The translations under genes and the position numbers were made by a program. A stretch of DNA of 64,000 nucleotides, from NCBI GenBank assembly GCA_022510425.1, contig JAFLTO010000001.1, positions 62,001 to 126,000 of the forward strand, in the 5' to 3' direction. Below, in pieces: positions 26,335-35,546 of the stretch. This stretch comes from Muribaculaceae bacterium. GTDB lineage: Bacteria > Bacteroidota > Bacteroidia > Bacteroidales > Muribaculaceae. The notes below the pieces were generated by a model. That model saw nothing but the letters and a program-made list of their open reading frames with translations. It did not search any database and was not told where the DNA came from. The stretch's first letter is position 1. Each line of letters starts with the position of its first letter.

Positions 26335-27003
26335 ATGGCAATAGCTGACAACATAAGACTTTTTCATGAATTGGTTCCACCAACTGTGGAAATAGTTGCT
26401 GTGAGCAAATTTCATCCTTCAGAAATGATCCTTGAAGCTTATCAGGCCGGGCAACGAGTTTTTGGCGAAAGCAGGGTTCAGGAGTTCATTGAGAAAGAGA
26501 AAATCTTGCCCAAAGATATACGATGGCATTTTATCGGACATCTCCAGACAAATAAAGTGAAACCTATAATCGGGAAGACATCTTTGATTGAAAGTGTTGA
26601 TTCCCAACGTCTACTAAATCTCATCAATAAGGAATCCGAAATAGCCGGGGTAAGGTCAGATGTTCTGCTTCAAGTACATGTAGCTCAAGAAGTGGCAAAA
26701 TTCGGATTTTATCCGGAAGAACTTTTCGATTTTCTAAACACAGGAGTATATAAGAATTTAAACTCAGTGAGAATCTGTGGTTTAATGGGGATGGCTACTA
26801 ATACGGATGATGAAACGCGTGTAAAGAAAGATTTCATTCACCTACACGATATTTACAAAAAAATTAAAGAAAACGATGCTTATGATTTGCCGAATTTCAC
26901 TCGTCTTTCTATGGGAATGAGTGGTGATTGGCAACTCGCAGTAGCTGAAGGTGCAAATATAGTTCGAATAGGTTCGGCCATTTTCGGTGACCGTACTTAT
27001 TAA
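26335..27003 (+). CDS. yggS: YggS/PLPBP family PLP-binding protein
   Basis: 222 residues. Alanine racemase-like barrel with PLP lysine Lys25 in VAVSKFHP, then FGESRVQEF, WHFIGHLQTNK and LSMGMSGDW near the phosphate-binding end. Role: PLP homeostasis. No catalytic racemase C-terminal domain, as usual in this family. Confidence 0.95.
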   Translation: MAIADNIRLFHELVPPTVEIVAVSKFHPSEMILEAYQAGQRVFGESRVQEFIEKEKILPKDIRWHFIGHLQTNKVKPIIGKTSLIESVDSQRLLNLINKESEIAGVRSDVLLQVHVAQEVAKFGFYPEELFDFLNTGVYKNLNSVRICGLMGMATNTDDETRVKKDFIHLHDIYKKIKENDAYDLPNFTRLSMGMSGDWQLAVAEGANIVRIGSAIFGDRTY

Positions 27004-27047
27004 CTATAAGAAGAATTAGAAAACTAAACAATTAAACACTATAAACC

Positions 27048-28676
27048 ATGTCAACTCAACAAAATCCAAAAGGAAAATTGGTGGCTATCATAGCGATGAT
27101 GTTTATGTTCGCTATGATCGCATTCGTCACCAATCTCGCAGCTCCAATCGGTACAATCTGGGGTTATCAATTCCAAGGAAACAGTTTCCTCGGAATGCTC
27201 GGCAATATGATGAACTTTCTGGCTTATCTCTTTATGGGTATACCGGCTGGTAAACTTCTTTTGAAGATAGGTTACAAAAAGACCACTCTTTGGGCTCTAG
27301 CAATCGGAGCAATAGGTATGGCTGTACAATATGCATCAAGCCGATGGGGTGGCGAGGTTCATGTTGCAGAATCCACCGTTACAGTAATGGAAAAAATCAA
27401 CGGTGCCGAATATCCTGTTGAAAGAACAATGCACATAGCCCTCAATTTTATTATCTATCTTCTTGGTGCATTCATAGCAGGTTTTTGCGTTTGTATGCTT
27501 AACACAGTAGTAAACCCTATGCTCAACCTTCTTGGAGGTGGTGGAAACAAGGGTATGCAACTTCTACAGACAGGAGGCACACTTAACTCCCTTTCGGCAA
27601 CTCTTACTCCTTTCTTGGTAGGTGTACTTATCGGATCATTGACACCTCGCACTCAGCTTAGTGACGTTGATTCCTTACTTTGGATTGCTATAGGTATTTT
27701 TATCGCAGCCTTCATTATCATTTATTTCGTAGCCATACCGGAGCCACAGGATGTAGGCAAACAAAAGAATGTGAAGTTTACACATTCACCATGGAATTTC
27801 CGCCATACAGTGCTTGGAGTAATAGGTATCTTTATATATGTTGGTATTGAAATTGGTATTCCGGGCACTCTCATGTTCTATCTTTCAGACCAGAAATCAT
27901 CAGGAGCCGGAATACTTGGTGATGCTTCAACTATTGCCGGAGCAGTTGTGGCCATATATTGGTTATTAATGCTTGTTGGTCGTTTCGTATCCACTTTCAT
28001 CTCAGGTAAAGTATCAACACGCAACCAACTTTTAGCAGTTTCGGGTGTGGGTGTGATATTGGTAGTAATGGCAATATTTAGCTCTAAGGAATCCCAGATA
28101 GGAGTTCCAAATATTATCTACGACCCTGTAGAAAAGACCACATCTACACTCTCAGCAGCCGGAATGCCACAAAACGAGATTCAGAATTTTATTAAGAATC
28201 CATCAGAAGATGCTTTAACACCTTATACAGCTACTCAAACTATTCAGACTAAGAATGGTCCGGTGAATAAAACTGTGGTATTAGAATCTGCAAAAGAGCC
28301 AAGTGAAGTTGTTTCAGCTCTGGTTAACGCCCCCGGTGTTCCAATTGCAGCTGTTTTCTTAGTATTATGCGGACTTTGTACTTCAGTTATGTGGGGTGGA
28401 ATCTTTAACTTGGCAGTTGAAGGCCTAGGTAAATACACAGCACAAGCATCCGGCATCTTCATGATGATGGTAGTAGGCGGAGGTGTTATACCACTCTGCC
28501 AACAACTTATCGCAGATGCGGTAGGATATATGACAAGTTATTGGCTTATGGTTGGATGTCTTGGTTATATCTTCTTCTATGGACTTTGGGGTTGTATAAA
28601 TGTAAACAAAGATATCCCGGTTGAAGACACAGATGATAAAAAAGTACTTGAAGAACAAATCCTGAATGCAGAATAA
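27048..28676 (+). CDS. MFS permease, FucP/sugar-symporter-like, with enlarged periplasmic loops
   Basis: 542 residues, longer than the usual 400-450. About 12 membrane spans. The first half resembles FucP/GluP-type sugar:proton symporters. Two extramembrane inserts lie at about residues 97-130 (between spans 3 and 4) and 346-430 (between spans 9 and 10), which are equivalent positions in the two pseudo-symmetric halves and predicted to be periplasmic. Substrate not determinable. Follows yggS by 44 bases; a lipoprotein gene follows by one base. Confidence 0.85.
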   Translation: MSTQQNPKGKLVAIIAMMFMFAMIAFVTNLAAPIGTIWGYQFQGNSFLGMLGNMMNFLAYLFMGIPAGKLLLKIGYKKTTLWALAIGAIGMAVQYASSRWGGEVHVAESTVTVMEKINGAEYPVERTMHIALNFIIYLLGAFIAGFCVCMLNTVVNPMLNLLGGGGNKGMQLLQTGGTLNSLSATLTPFLVGVLIGSLTPRTQLSDVDSLLWIAIGIFIAAFIIIYFVAIPEPQDVGKQKNVKFTHSPWNFRHTVLGVIGIFIYVGIEIGIPGTLMFYLSDQKSSGAGILGDASTIAGAVVAIYWLLMLVGRFVSTFISGKVSTRNQLLAVSGVGVILVVMAIFSSKESQIGVPNIIYDPVEKTTSTLSAAGMPQNEIQNFIKNPSEDALTPYTATQTIQTKNGPVNKTVVLESAKEPSEVVSALVNAPGVPIAAVFLVLCGLCTSVMWGGIFNLAVEGLGKYTAQASGIFMMMVVGGGVIPLCQQLIADAVGYMTSYWLMVGCLGYIFFYGLWGCINVNKDIPVEDTDDKKVLEEQILNAE

Positions 28677-28677
28677 C

Positions 28678-29085
28678 ATGAAAAATATACGTTTCTTTCT
28701 TCCTCTGCTATTTTTTGCTCTTTTAGCATGCGGAAAAGGTGGCAACACTCCTGTAGATCAAATCGTGATTCTTCTTGACCAAGCCGTTGAAAAGACTCAA
28801 AGTATCAATTCTGTGACCCAATTAAATGATGTTCAGAATATAATATCTCCTGAAGATGTTTGGACCATTATAAGGGAGAATGCTGATTATGAACTTAGCA
28901 ACTCCGATAAAAGCAAGCTCAAGAAAAGTTATGACAAATTAGTGAAAGCAGCTTATGAAAAGAGTTGCGAGTTCATTCCCAACGATGAAATGAAAAAGTT
29001 AATGAAAAATCAACTTGACCTCTGGACGGAAGGGATAAAGAAAAACATAGACAATGCCAAAACTTTAGGACAGATACGACCATAA
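28678..29085 (+). CDS. Small lipoprotein of unknown function
   Basis: 135 residues from ATG 28678. An ATG at 28666 would overlap the MFS gene and lengthen the signal. Signal peptide with lipobox LLAC. The rest is helical and charged, without a family I recognise. It begins one base after the MFS stop codon, suggesting translation coupling, and ends before a strong terminator. Confidence 0.7.
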   Translation: MKNIRFFLPLLFFALLACGKGGNTPVDQIVILLDQAVEKTQSINSVTQLNDVQNIISPEDVWTIIRENADYELSNSDKSKLKKSYDKLVKAAYEKSCEFIPNDEMKKLMKNQLDLWTEGIKKNIDNAKTLGQIRP

Positions 29086-29103
29086 AACCAAGAAATTGAA
29101 ACG

Positions 29104-29137
29104 AGGTGCGTAGCTTTAGGGTACGCACCTTATTTTT
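29104..29137 (+). terminator. Terminator after the MFS/lipoprotein unit
   Basis: Nine-bp stem AGGTGCGTA (29104-29112) / TACGCACCT (29122-29130), then a T-rich run. Confidence 0.85.
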
Positions 29138-29153
29138 TAGAGATATTTTTTAT

Positions 29154-29184
29154 TTTGCAGATTAAAAAATATTCTTTAACTTTG
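29154..29184 (+). promoter_or_regulatory. tRNA-Pro promoter (full consensus)
   Basis: TTTG (29154-29157), 19-base spacer, TAACTTTG (29177-29184), an exact match to the Bacteroidota housekeeping consensus. Predicted 5' leader about 13 bases. Confidence 0.8.
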
Positions 29185-29199
29185 CACCGCAAATATGCA

Positions 29200-29274
29200 C
29201 GGGGCGTAGCGCAGTCCGGTTAGCGCACCTGCTTTGGGAGCAGGGGGTCGAAGGTTCGAATCCTTTCACCCCGA
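29200..29274 (+). tRNA. tRNA-Pro (anticodon TGG)
   Basis: 75-nt cloverleaf. Anticodon stem CCTGC/GCAGG with loop TTTGGGA, anticodon TGG. T-loop TTCGAAT. C1:G72 closes the acceptor, as in other bacterial tRNA-Pro. Pair 6:67 is C/A, a mismatch. CCA is not encoded. Terminated by a 15-bp hairpin directly after. Confidence 0.93.
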
Positions 29275-29275
29275 C

Positions 29276-29338
29276 AAAAGAGAAACAACAGAAAAATCAA
29301 TATTTTATGGTTTTAAGTGTTGTTTCTCTTTTCTTTTA
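29276..29338 (+). terminator. tRNA-Pro terminator
   Basis: Perfect 15-bp arms AAAAGAGAAACAACA (29276-29290) and TGTTGTTTCTCTTTT (29318-29332), followed by more T. Confidence 0.8.
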
Positions 29339-29633
29339 AGGACATATAAACTTAAAGTTTAGGGATATTGCCAATTTCTTTTCATCTCCATTTTCCTATT
29401 ATTCTTATAATCACAATTAAGGTTTTTTGATGGCTTAAGAGTCAATTGCCAAAAATTTTCACTGTCGGTTTTTTAGAAGTGGGGTTTTTAGCTCTATAAT
29501 CTACTCAGTTCTCTATTGAAAGTTGATGAATAAAAATCTTTCGTGTTATTGAAAGAAAAAGCATTATTCTACCCTTATACTAAGTTTCAAAATTAGGATT
29601 TTTTCATTAATTTTGGGAAAAAGTTGCCGGCCC
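29339..29633. other. AT-rich gap before holB
   Basis: About 295 bases without a supported gene. Contains the holB promoter at its end: TAATTTTG at 29608-29615 with a TTTC at the -33 position (29585-29588). Nothing else recognised. Confidence 0.6.
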
Positions 29634-30785
29634 ATGAGATTCGCTGACATTACCGGACATGAGGAAATAATAGATTCTTTGAAAGGGTTGACCCTATCGG
29701 GGAAATTACCACATGCCTTCCTTTTTTCAGGTATTTCAGGAATCGGTAAAATGAGGACAGCCAGAGCCTTCGCACAATTTATCCATTGTAGAAACAAAAC
29801 AGATGGAGATTCATGTGGTAAATGTCCTTCTTGCCTTCAGCATCAAAAACATAATAATCCGGATCTTCATTTTATATATCCAATCGTAAAGAAAGAGGGA
29901 GCGCTTATTTCTAAGGATATGATTGAACCATGGAGGGAGATGATTACTGATTATAGTTATATGCCCCCCGAAAAATGGAATGAATTGATTAAAGCAGGAA
30001 ATTCACAGCCGGCAATATTTGTTAATGAAAGCGAGGAAATAATCTCAAGAGCGGCATTGTCAGCATATCAAGAGGATTTCAAGATCTTCATAATCTGGCT
30101 TCCCGAAAAAATGCGTACTGAAGCCGCAAATAAATTGTTGAAGGTGATAGAAGAACCTTTTGAAGACACGATTTTTATTCTTGTCAGCAATAACGACAAC
30201 AAGATTCTCCCCACAATTCAATCCCGTACCCAAAGATTCAATTTCAAACCTTTACCGGAAACACAATTAAAATCTTTATTGCTTAAAATGGGTGTGGATT
30301 CTGATATTGCAGCAGATGCTGCAAGGATATCGGAAGGGAGCCTTCAGAAGGCTGATGAAATAGCATGTCATCCTGAAGAACTAATTGAATTTTCAAATTT
30401 ATTTAAAGACATAATGAGAGCTGCCTATGCTCTCAATGCAAAATCTCTAAAACTATTATCTGAAAATGTGGCCGGGTTTGGGAGAGAAAAGATACTGAGG
30501 TTACTCGCCTATTTCGGAAGAATGGTGAGAGAGAATTACATCTATAATTTAAATGAATCTTCTTTAGTGATGATGACTCAGGAAGAGATGGAATTTAGTA
30601 AAAGATTCGCACCATTTATACATGACGGCAATGTGGAACGGCTTTCAGAAGAAACTTCCAGAGCTGCTCAAGATATAGAAAGAAACGGAAATTCAAAAAT
30701 CGTCTTGTTTGATTTTTTTCTTTTGCTTTCTCGTCTTGTTCGTATGCCTAAAACCACCATATTACCGGGATTGGAAGAAATATAA
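29634..30785 (+). CDS. holB: DNA polymerase III subunit delta'
   Basis: 383 residues from ATG 29634, about 16 bases after the predicted transcription start; an upstream TTG at 29613 lies inside the promoter. Clamp-loader AAA+ fold. The P-loop-like SGISGIGKM has Met where ATPases have Ser/Thr, fitting the non-ATPase delta' role. Zinc site CX8CX2CX2C in CRNKTDGDSCGKCPSC. Conserved EKMRTEAANKLLKVIEEP. Followed by a nucleotidyltransferase gene 33 bases later. Confidence 0.9.
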   Translation: MRFADITGHEEIIDSLKGLTLSGKLPHAFLFSGISGIGKMRTARAFAQFIHCRNKTDGDSCGKCPSCLQHQKHNNPDLHFIYPIVKKEGALISKDMIEPWREMITDYSYMPPEKWNELIKAGNSQPAIFVNESEEIISRAALSAYQEDFKIFIIWLPEKMRTEAANKLLKVIEEPFEDTIFILVSNNDNKILPTIQSRTQRFNFKPLPETQLKSLLLKMGVDSDIAADAARISEGSLQKADEIACHPEELIEFSNLFKDIMRAAYALNAKSLKLLSENVAGFGREKILRLLAYFGRMVRENYIYNLNESSLVMMTQEEMEFSKRFAPFIHDGNVERLSEETSRAAQDIERNGNSKIVLFDFFLLLSRLVRMPKTTILPGLEEI

Positions 30786-30818
30786 CAATCAACTAAATAA
30801 ACCTTAATAACTAAGAAT

Positions 30819-31718
30819 ATGAAACCCACTTTGTTTATTCTTGCTGCCGGTATGGGCAGCCGCTATGGTGGTTTGAAACAACTCGACGGCCTTGGCCCGA
30901 GTGGAGAAACCATTATGGATTATTCAGTATATGATGCCTTACGCGCAGGTTTTGGCAAAATAGTTTTTGTTATTCGCCATGACTTTGAACAGGAATTCCG
31001 TGAAAAAGTGATTTCCAAGTATGAAGGACACATTCCTGTAGAAGTGGTTTTCCAAGATCTAAATGATATACCGGGAGGATATAAACCAAATCCGGAAAGG
31101 AAAAAACCTTGGGGCACCAACCATGCAGTATTGATGGGAAAAGATGTAATTAAAGAACCCTTTGCAGTAATTAACGCTGATGACTATTATGGAGCTGAAA
31201 GTTTCCGGATATTAGCAGATTTCTTGAAATCAGTGGAAGGGAAGAAAGATTGCTATTGTATGATTGGATTCAATGTAGAGAACACCTTAAGTGAGAACGG
31301 TGGAGTGTCTCGCGGTTTATGTGAAGTGAGTGTGGAAGGAGATTTGACCGGAGTAGTGGAATGTCATGGTATACAACGTAAGGAAGGTAGACTTATCCAT
31401 GAAGTCGACGGCAAAGAAGAATCTTTCCCTGAAGGTGCAGCAGTGTCTATGAATATGTGGGGATTCACACCTGATTACTTCGACTATTCAATGGCATCTT
31501 TTCTTAATTTCCTTAAAAAGAATCACGATGAACTGAAGGCAGAATTCTATATACCGACTGTGGTGAACGAACTGATAGAGGCTGGTAAGATCAAACTTAA
31601 AGTGCTCCCCACTCCATCAAAATGGTTTGGTGTGACTTATGCTGCTGACAGAGACGCGACGGTTGCTCAATTCCAAAAATTGGTGGACGAGGGTGTTTAT
31701 CCTAAAAAACTTTTCTAA
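30819..31718 (+). CDS. Sugar-nucleotidyltransferase-like protein
   Basis: 299 residues. NTP_transferase fold: signature LAAGMGSRYGGLKQLDGLGPSGE region at the N-terminus (nucleotide binding), then the metal-binding NADDYYG. Probably forms an NDP-sugar from a sugar-1-phosphate; donor and sugar unknown. It ends one base before galE, which supports a nucleotide-sugar role. Confidence 0.85.
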   Translation: MKPTLFILAAGMGSRYGGLKQLDGLGPSGETIMDYSVYDALRAGFGKIVFVIRHDFEQEFREKVISKYEGHIPVEVVFQDLNDIPGGYKPNPERKKPWGTNHAVLMGKDVIKEPFAVINADDYYGAESFRILADFLKSVEGKKDCYCMIGFNVENTLSENGGVSRGLCEVSVEGDLTGVVECHGIQRKEGRLIHEVDGKEESFPEGAAVSMNMWGFTPDYFDYSMASFLNFLKKNHDELKAEFYIPTVVNELIEAGKIKLKVLPTPSKWFGVTYAADRDATVAQFQKLVDEGVYPKKLF

Positions 31719-31719
31719 A

Positions 31720-32742
31720 ATGAAAGAGAAAATATTAGTGACGGGTGGCACAGGATATATTGGTAGCCATACCACTGTGGAATTAATGAATGCAGGTTAT
31801 GAGGTGGTGATAATCGATAACTTATCGAATAGTAATGAAAAAGTTCTTGACGGTATAGAGAAAATCACCGGTAAACGTCCGGTTTTTGTAAAAGGAGACT
31901 GTACAGATCTCAATACCTTGAAAAAATTGTTTGAGGAAAATCCGGGGATAAAAGGAATAATAAACTTTGCTGCCTCTAAAGCAGTGGGAGAAAGTGTTCA
32001 AAAACCACTTCTATATTACCGTAACAATCTCAACACTCTTATCAATCTTTTGGAGTGCATGCCTGAATATGGGGTAAAAGGTATCGTGTTCTCTTCTTCT
32101 TGTACTGTTTATGGCGAGCCGGACATAAATCCAATAGATGAGAGCGCGCCTATCAAGGCAGCAACTTCTCCTTATGGCAATACAAAGCAAATATCTGAAG
32201 AAATTATAGTTGACTATGTAGCAAGCGGAGCTCCCATCAAAAGTATCATATTACGGTACTTCAATCCTATTGGAGCTCATCCATCCGGTTTCATTGGAGA
32301 ATTACCATTAGGTGTGCCCCAGAACCTTGTCCCGTATTTGACACAGGCAGCAGCAGGTATAAGAAAAGAATTGACTGTGTTTGGAGATGACTACAATACT
32401 CCAGATGGAAGTTGTATACGCGACTATATCGATGTGGTAGACCTTGCAAAAGCCCATGTTATCGCTATGGAAAGAATGCTCAACGGTCAAGACCATGACG
32501 CAATAGAAATCTTTAACTTGGGGACGGGCAACGGTTTGTCAGTACTTGAACTAATCAATGCTTTTGAATCAGCCACAGGTGTGAAAGTGCCACATAAGAT
32601 AGGTGAACGCAGAGCCGGAGATATAGAAAAGATTTGGGCGAATCCTTACAAGGCAAACAATGTGCTTGGATGGAAGGCTGAGGCTGACATTAAAGACACT
32701 ATGAAGAATGCCTGGCAATGGCAATGTAATTGTAAAATCTAA
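31720..32742 (+). CDS. galE: UDP-glucose 4-epimerase
   Basis: 340 residues from ATG 31720; a longer frame reaches back into the preceding gene. Short-chain dehydrogenase fold: NAD motif GGTGYIG (9-15), Ser in FSSSCTVYG, catalytic Tyr152 and Lys156 in YGNTK. Interconverts UDP-Glc and UDP-Gal. Follows the nucleotidyltransferase gene by one base and ends at a bidirectional terminator shared with ffh. Confidence 0.95.
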   Translation: MKEKILVTGGTGYIGSHTTVELMNAGYEVVIIDNLSNSNEKVLDGIEKITGKRPVFVKGDCTDLNTLKKLFEENPGIKGIINFAASKAVGESVQKPLLYYRNNLNTLINLLECMPEYGVKGIVFSSSCTVYGEPDINPIDESAPIKAATSPYGNTKQISEEIIVDYVASGAPIKSIILRYFNPIGAHPSGFIGELPLGVPQNLVPYLTQAAAGIRKELTVFGDDYNTPDGSCIRDYIDVVDLAKAHVIAMERMLNGQDHDAIEIFNLGTGNGLSVLELINAFESATGVKVPHKIGERRAGDIEKIWANPYKANNVLGWKAEADIKDTMKNAWQWQCNCKI

Positions 32743-32743
32743 T

Positions 32744-32773
32744 AAAAAAGCTTGGTTAAAACCAAGCTTTTTT
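32744..32773. terminator. Bidirectional terminator between galE and ffh
   Basis: Fourteen-bp arms, AAAAAAGCTTGGTT (32744-32757) and AACCAAGCTTTTTT (32760-32773), giving T-runs on both strands. It covers the first two bases of the ffh stop codon. Confidence 0.9.
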
Positions 32774-34130
32774 ATCTTCTAAAACCCTTTCCCATAGCTG
32801 CCTGAGCCTGCTTTAGTTGGCCCATCATCTTCATTGGATTTTTCATATTTGAGGCTGCCCGCATCATTTTTCTTGTATCATCAAATTGTTTCAGGAATCG
32901 ATTGACAGCTTGAATAGAATTACCGGAACCTTTGGCGATTCTTTGTCTACGACTTTGATTTATAATTTCCGGATTATGTCTCTCATAAGGAGTCATGGAA
33001 TTTATCATTGACTCAATGGAATTAAATGCGCTCTCGTCAATGTCTATATCTTTGATTGCTTTACCTACTCCGGGAATCATCGAAGCCAAGTCTTTCAGAT
33101 TACCCATTTTCTTGATTTGATGTATCTGATTGAGGAAGTCTTCAAAATCAAATTTATTCTTTTTAATTTTTTGTTGCAGACGTTCTGCCTCTTTCTGATC
33201 ATAAATTTCTTGTGCACGCTTGGCAAGTTCCACAATGTCACCCATTCCGAGGATACGACTTGCCATGCCTTCAGGATTAAACTCCTGGATATCTTCAAGT
33301 TTTTCGCCGGTACCCACAAATTTTATTGGCTTGTCCACAACAGAACGGATGGATAAGGCTGCACCACCTCGTGTGTCACCATCAAGTTTTGTAAGAACAA
33401 CCCCATTGAAATCAAGACGCTGATTGAATTCTTTTGCAGTGTTAACGGCATCCTGACCCGTCATTGAGTCAACCACGAAAAGTATTTCTTGAGGTTTGAC
33501 AGCATTCTTGATGGCCTCGATTTCATCCATCATTTCCTTATCTACGGCAAGACGTCCCGCTGTGTCGATAATCACTACGTCATATTGTTTCCTTTTGGCT
33601 TCTGCAATGGCATTTTGGGCGATCTGAACCGGGTTTTTATTTTCTTCTTCAGTATAGACGGGGACATCGATCGACTGACCAAGAACTTTTAACTGCTCGA
33701 TAGCTGCAGGACGATACACATCGGCTGCTACTAACAACGGATGTTTTCCTCTTGAGGATTTAAGCTTTTTAGCGAGTTTCCCTGAAAAGGTGGTCTTTCC
33801 TGAACCTTGCAAACCGGACATTAATATAACAACAGGATTTCCATTCAGATGTAAAGGAGCCTCCTGCCCTCCCATCAGGTTTGTAAGCTCTTCATGGACT
33901 ATTTTCACCATCAACTCTTTAGGGCGCAAAGCATTGATAACATTTTGGCCCAAAGCTTTTTTCTTAACGGTATCAGTGAAATCCTTAGCCACACGATAAC
34001 TTACATCGGCATCCAATAAGGCTCGCCTGACATCTTTCATTGTCTCGGCTATGTTGATCTCGGTGATCCTTCCTTCTCCTTTCAATATTTTGAAGGATCT
34101 TTCAAGTCTTTCTTGTAATGAATTGAACAT
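32772..34130 (-). CDS. ffh: Signal recognition particle protein Ffh
   Basis: 452 residues. N domain, G domain with P-loop GLQGSGKTT (106-114), DTAGRL and TKLDGD, and a methionine-rich M domain ending in MGKGFRR. Targets nascent membrane proteins with SRP RNA. It starts two bases from the end of panD, so it is probably in the panC-panD-ffh unit. Confidence 0.96.
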   Translation of the reverse strand: MFNSLQERLERSFKILKGEGRITEINIAETMKDVRRALLDADVSYRVAKDFTDTVKKKALGQNVINALRPKELMVKIVHEELTNLMGGQEAPLHLNGNPVVILMSGLQGSGKTTFSGKLAKKLKSSRGKHPLLVAADVYRPAAIEQLKVLGQSIDVPVYTEEENKNPVQIAQNAIAEAKRKQYDVVIIDTAGRLAVDKEMMDEIEAIKNAVKPQEILFVVDSMTGQDAVNTAKEFNQRLDFNGVVLTKLDGDTRGGAALSIRSVVDKPIKFVGTGEKLEDIQEFNPEGMASRILGMGDIVELAKRAQEIYDQKEAERLQQKIKKNKFDFEDFLNQIHQIKKMGNLKDLASMIPGVGKAIKDIDIDESAFNSIESMINSMTPYERHNPEIINQSRRQRIAKGSGNSIQAVNRFLKQFDDTRKMMRAASNMKNPMKMMGQLKQAQAAMGKGFRR

Positions 34131-34132
34131 AA

Positions 34133-34480
34133 TTAAAGTTTATTAGTGGCGGTGTCAGGAAATATTATTGTAGGCTTAAAATTCTTGGCTTCCTCAGGTG
34201 TCATTTGAGCATATGATATTATTATAACCACATCGCCGGGTTGCACTCTTCGAGCTGCTGCTCCATTGAGACAAACCACTCCACTACCCTCTTCTCCACC
34301 GATGGTGTAAGTATCAAATCTTTCACCGTTATTATTATCTACAATCCAAACTCTTTCACCTTCTAAAATATTCGCAGCTTTTAAAAGAGCCCGGTCTATC
34401 GTGACACTACCTATATAATTAAGATTCGCCTGAGTCACTGTGACTCTGTGAATCTTAGATTTCATCATCTCTATCAACAT
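34133..34480 (-). CDS. panD: Aspartate 1-decarboxylase precursor
   Basis: 115 residues from ATG 34480. This start puts the self-cleavage site at Gly24-Ser25 (NYIGSVTID), the standard position, so it is preferred over the TTG at 34486. Makes beta-alanine for pantothenate with a pyruvoyl group from Ser25. Seven bases after panC, two bases before ffh. Confidence 0.96.
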   Translation of the reverse strand: MLIEMMKSKIHRVTVTQANLNYIGSVTIDRALLKAANILEGERVWIVDNNNGERFDTYTIGGEEGSGVVCLNGAAARRVQPGDVVIIISYAQMTPEEAKNFKPTIIFPDTATNKL

Positions 34481-34487
34481 CTTCAAA

Positions 34488-35345
34488 TCAGTTAGGAAGT
34501 CGATAAGTTATATTATCTATGAGTCTCACTTCGCCACAATAAACGGTGATGCATCCCACTATCCAGTTTGATTCTTCCCATTCATCCACTGTTTGAAGTG
34601 TTCTGGCATCAACTATTTCAAAATATTCCACTTTCATACCGGGGATAGCATCAATTCTTTCCACAACTGTGTCATGAGTGGCCTGCACAGAATGATCTTT
34701 ACTGTATTCAACGCTATATTTAAGAGTGGCGTAAATTTCCGGAGCAAGTTGTCGTTGTTCCGAGTCAAGCCTTGCATTTCTACTGGATAAGGCTAAGCCA
34801 TCAGCTGCTCTCTTTATAGGGCATGCAACAATTTCTACATTAAGTCCCTCACTTTTGATTAGATTTCTAACCACTGCAATCTGCTGGAAATCTTTTTCGC
34901 CAAAGTATGCTCTATGGGGGTTAACCAATCTAAAAAGAATATCAAGCACTCTTGCAACTCCTTGAAAATGTCCGGGACGATATTTCCCTTCCATCACCTC
35001 GGCTACATTGCCGAGCTTATATTCTTTACAATTGTCATTTTCTGCGGGATACATTTCACTTGCTGTTGGAGCAAATACAGCATCTACTCCGGCTGCTGCC
35101 AAAAGTTTGAAATCTTCCTCTTCGGTTCGCGGATATTTTTCAAAATCTTCAGCATTATTAAACTGGATGGGATTCACAAAAAGGCTTACCACCACTACTT
35201 CGTTCTCTTTTACTGCTTTCTCCACAAGAGACATATGTCCCTCATGCAGTGCACCCATAGTAGGAACAAATCCCACTGAAGCACCCCTGTCTCTCTGACG
35301 AACCCTATATTCCGTCATATCATAGAGAGTTCTGATTATTTTCAT
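34488..35345 (-). CDS. panC: Pantothenate synthetase
   Basis: 285 residues. Joins pantoate and beta-alanine using ATP. Seen: [15 protein letters not shown] (ATP site HIGH-like), [19 protein letters not shown], the YFGEKDFQQ segment and LSSRNARL (KMSKS-like). Operon panC-panD-ffh. Divergent from the GT5-like gene. Confidence 0.96.
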   Translation of the reverse strand: MKIIRTLYDMTEYRVRQRDRGASVGFVPTMGALHEGHMSLVEKAVKENEVVVVSLFVNPIQFNNAEDFEKYPRTEEEDFKLLAAAGVDAVFAPTASEMYPAENDNCKEYKLGNVAEVMEGKYRPGHFQGVARVLDILFRLVNPHRAYFGEKDFQQIAVVRNLIKSEGLNVEIVACPIKRAADGLALSSRNARLDSEQRQLAPEIYATLKYSVEYSKDHSVQATHDTVVERIDAIPGMKVEYFEIVDARTLQTVDEWEESNWIVGCITVYCGEVRLIDNITYRLPN

Positions 35346-35386
35346 TTCTTTAAGATTTTACCTCTAAAAGGGCTTTAAATTATACG

Positions 35387-35417
35387 CAAAATTACTGATT
35401 TCTTCATAATTACCCAA
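35387..35417 (-). promoter_or_regulatory. panC promoter
   Basis: Minus strand TTG (35417-35415), 20-base spacer, TAATTTTG (35394-35387). A plus-strand TAACTTTG (35436-35443) serves the divergent gene with a leader of about 100 bases, which opens with the inverted repeat TGTTGATAA (35455-35463) / TTATCAACA (35507-35515). Confidence 0.6.
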
Positions 35418-35546
35418 TGTATGGAAAAAAATCGTTAACTTTGCACATTGATTCTGTTGATAATTATTTCTTCATCAATTTTAACCTTTTTCTAAATAAT
35501 AATTGATTATCAACAAATTGAGTCATAAAATCTATATAAAAAAGCG

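Noticed and set aside
29564-29797. 77-codon minus-strand frame at the holB start
   Set aside because: Antisense to the holB P-loop region and without recognisable features.
32308-34000. Plus- and minus-strand frames inside galE and ffh
   Set aside because: Shadow frames of well-supported genes; no promoter or protein motif.
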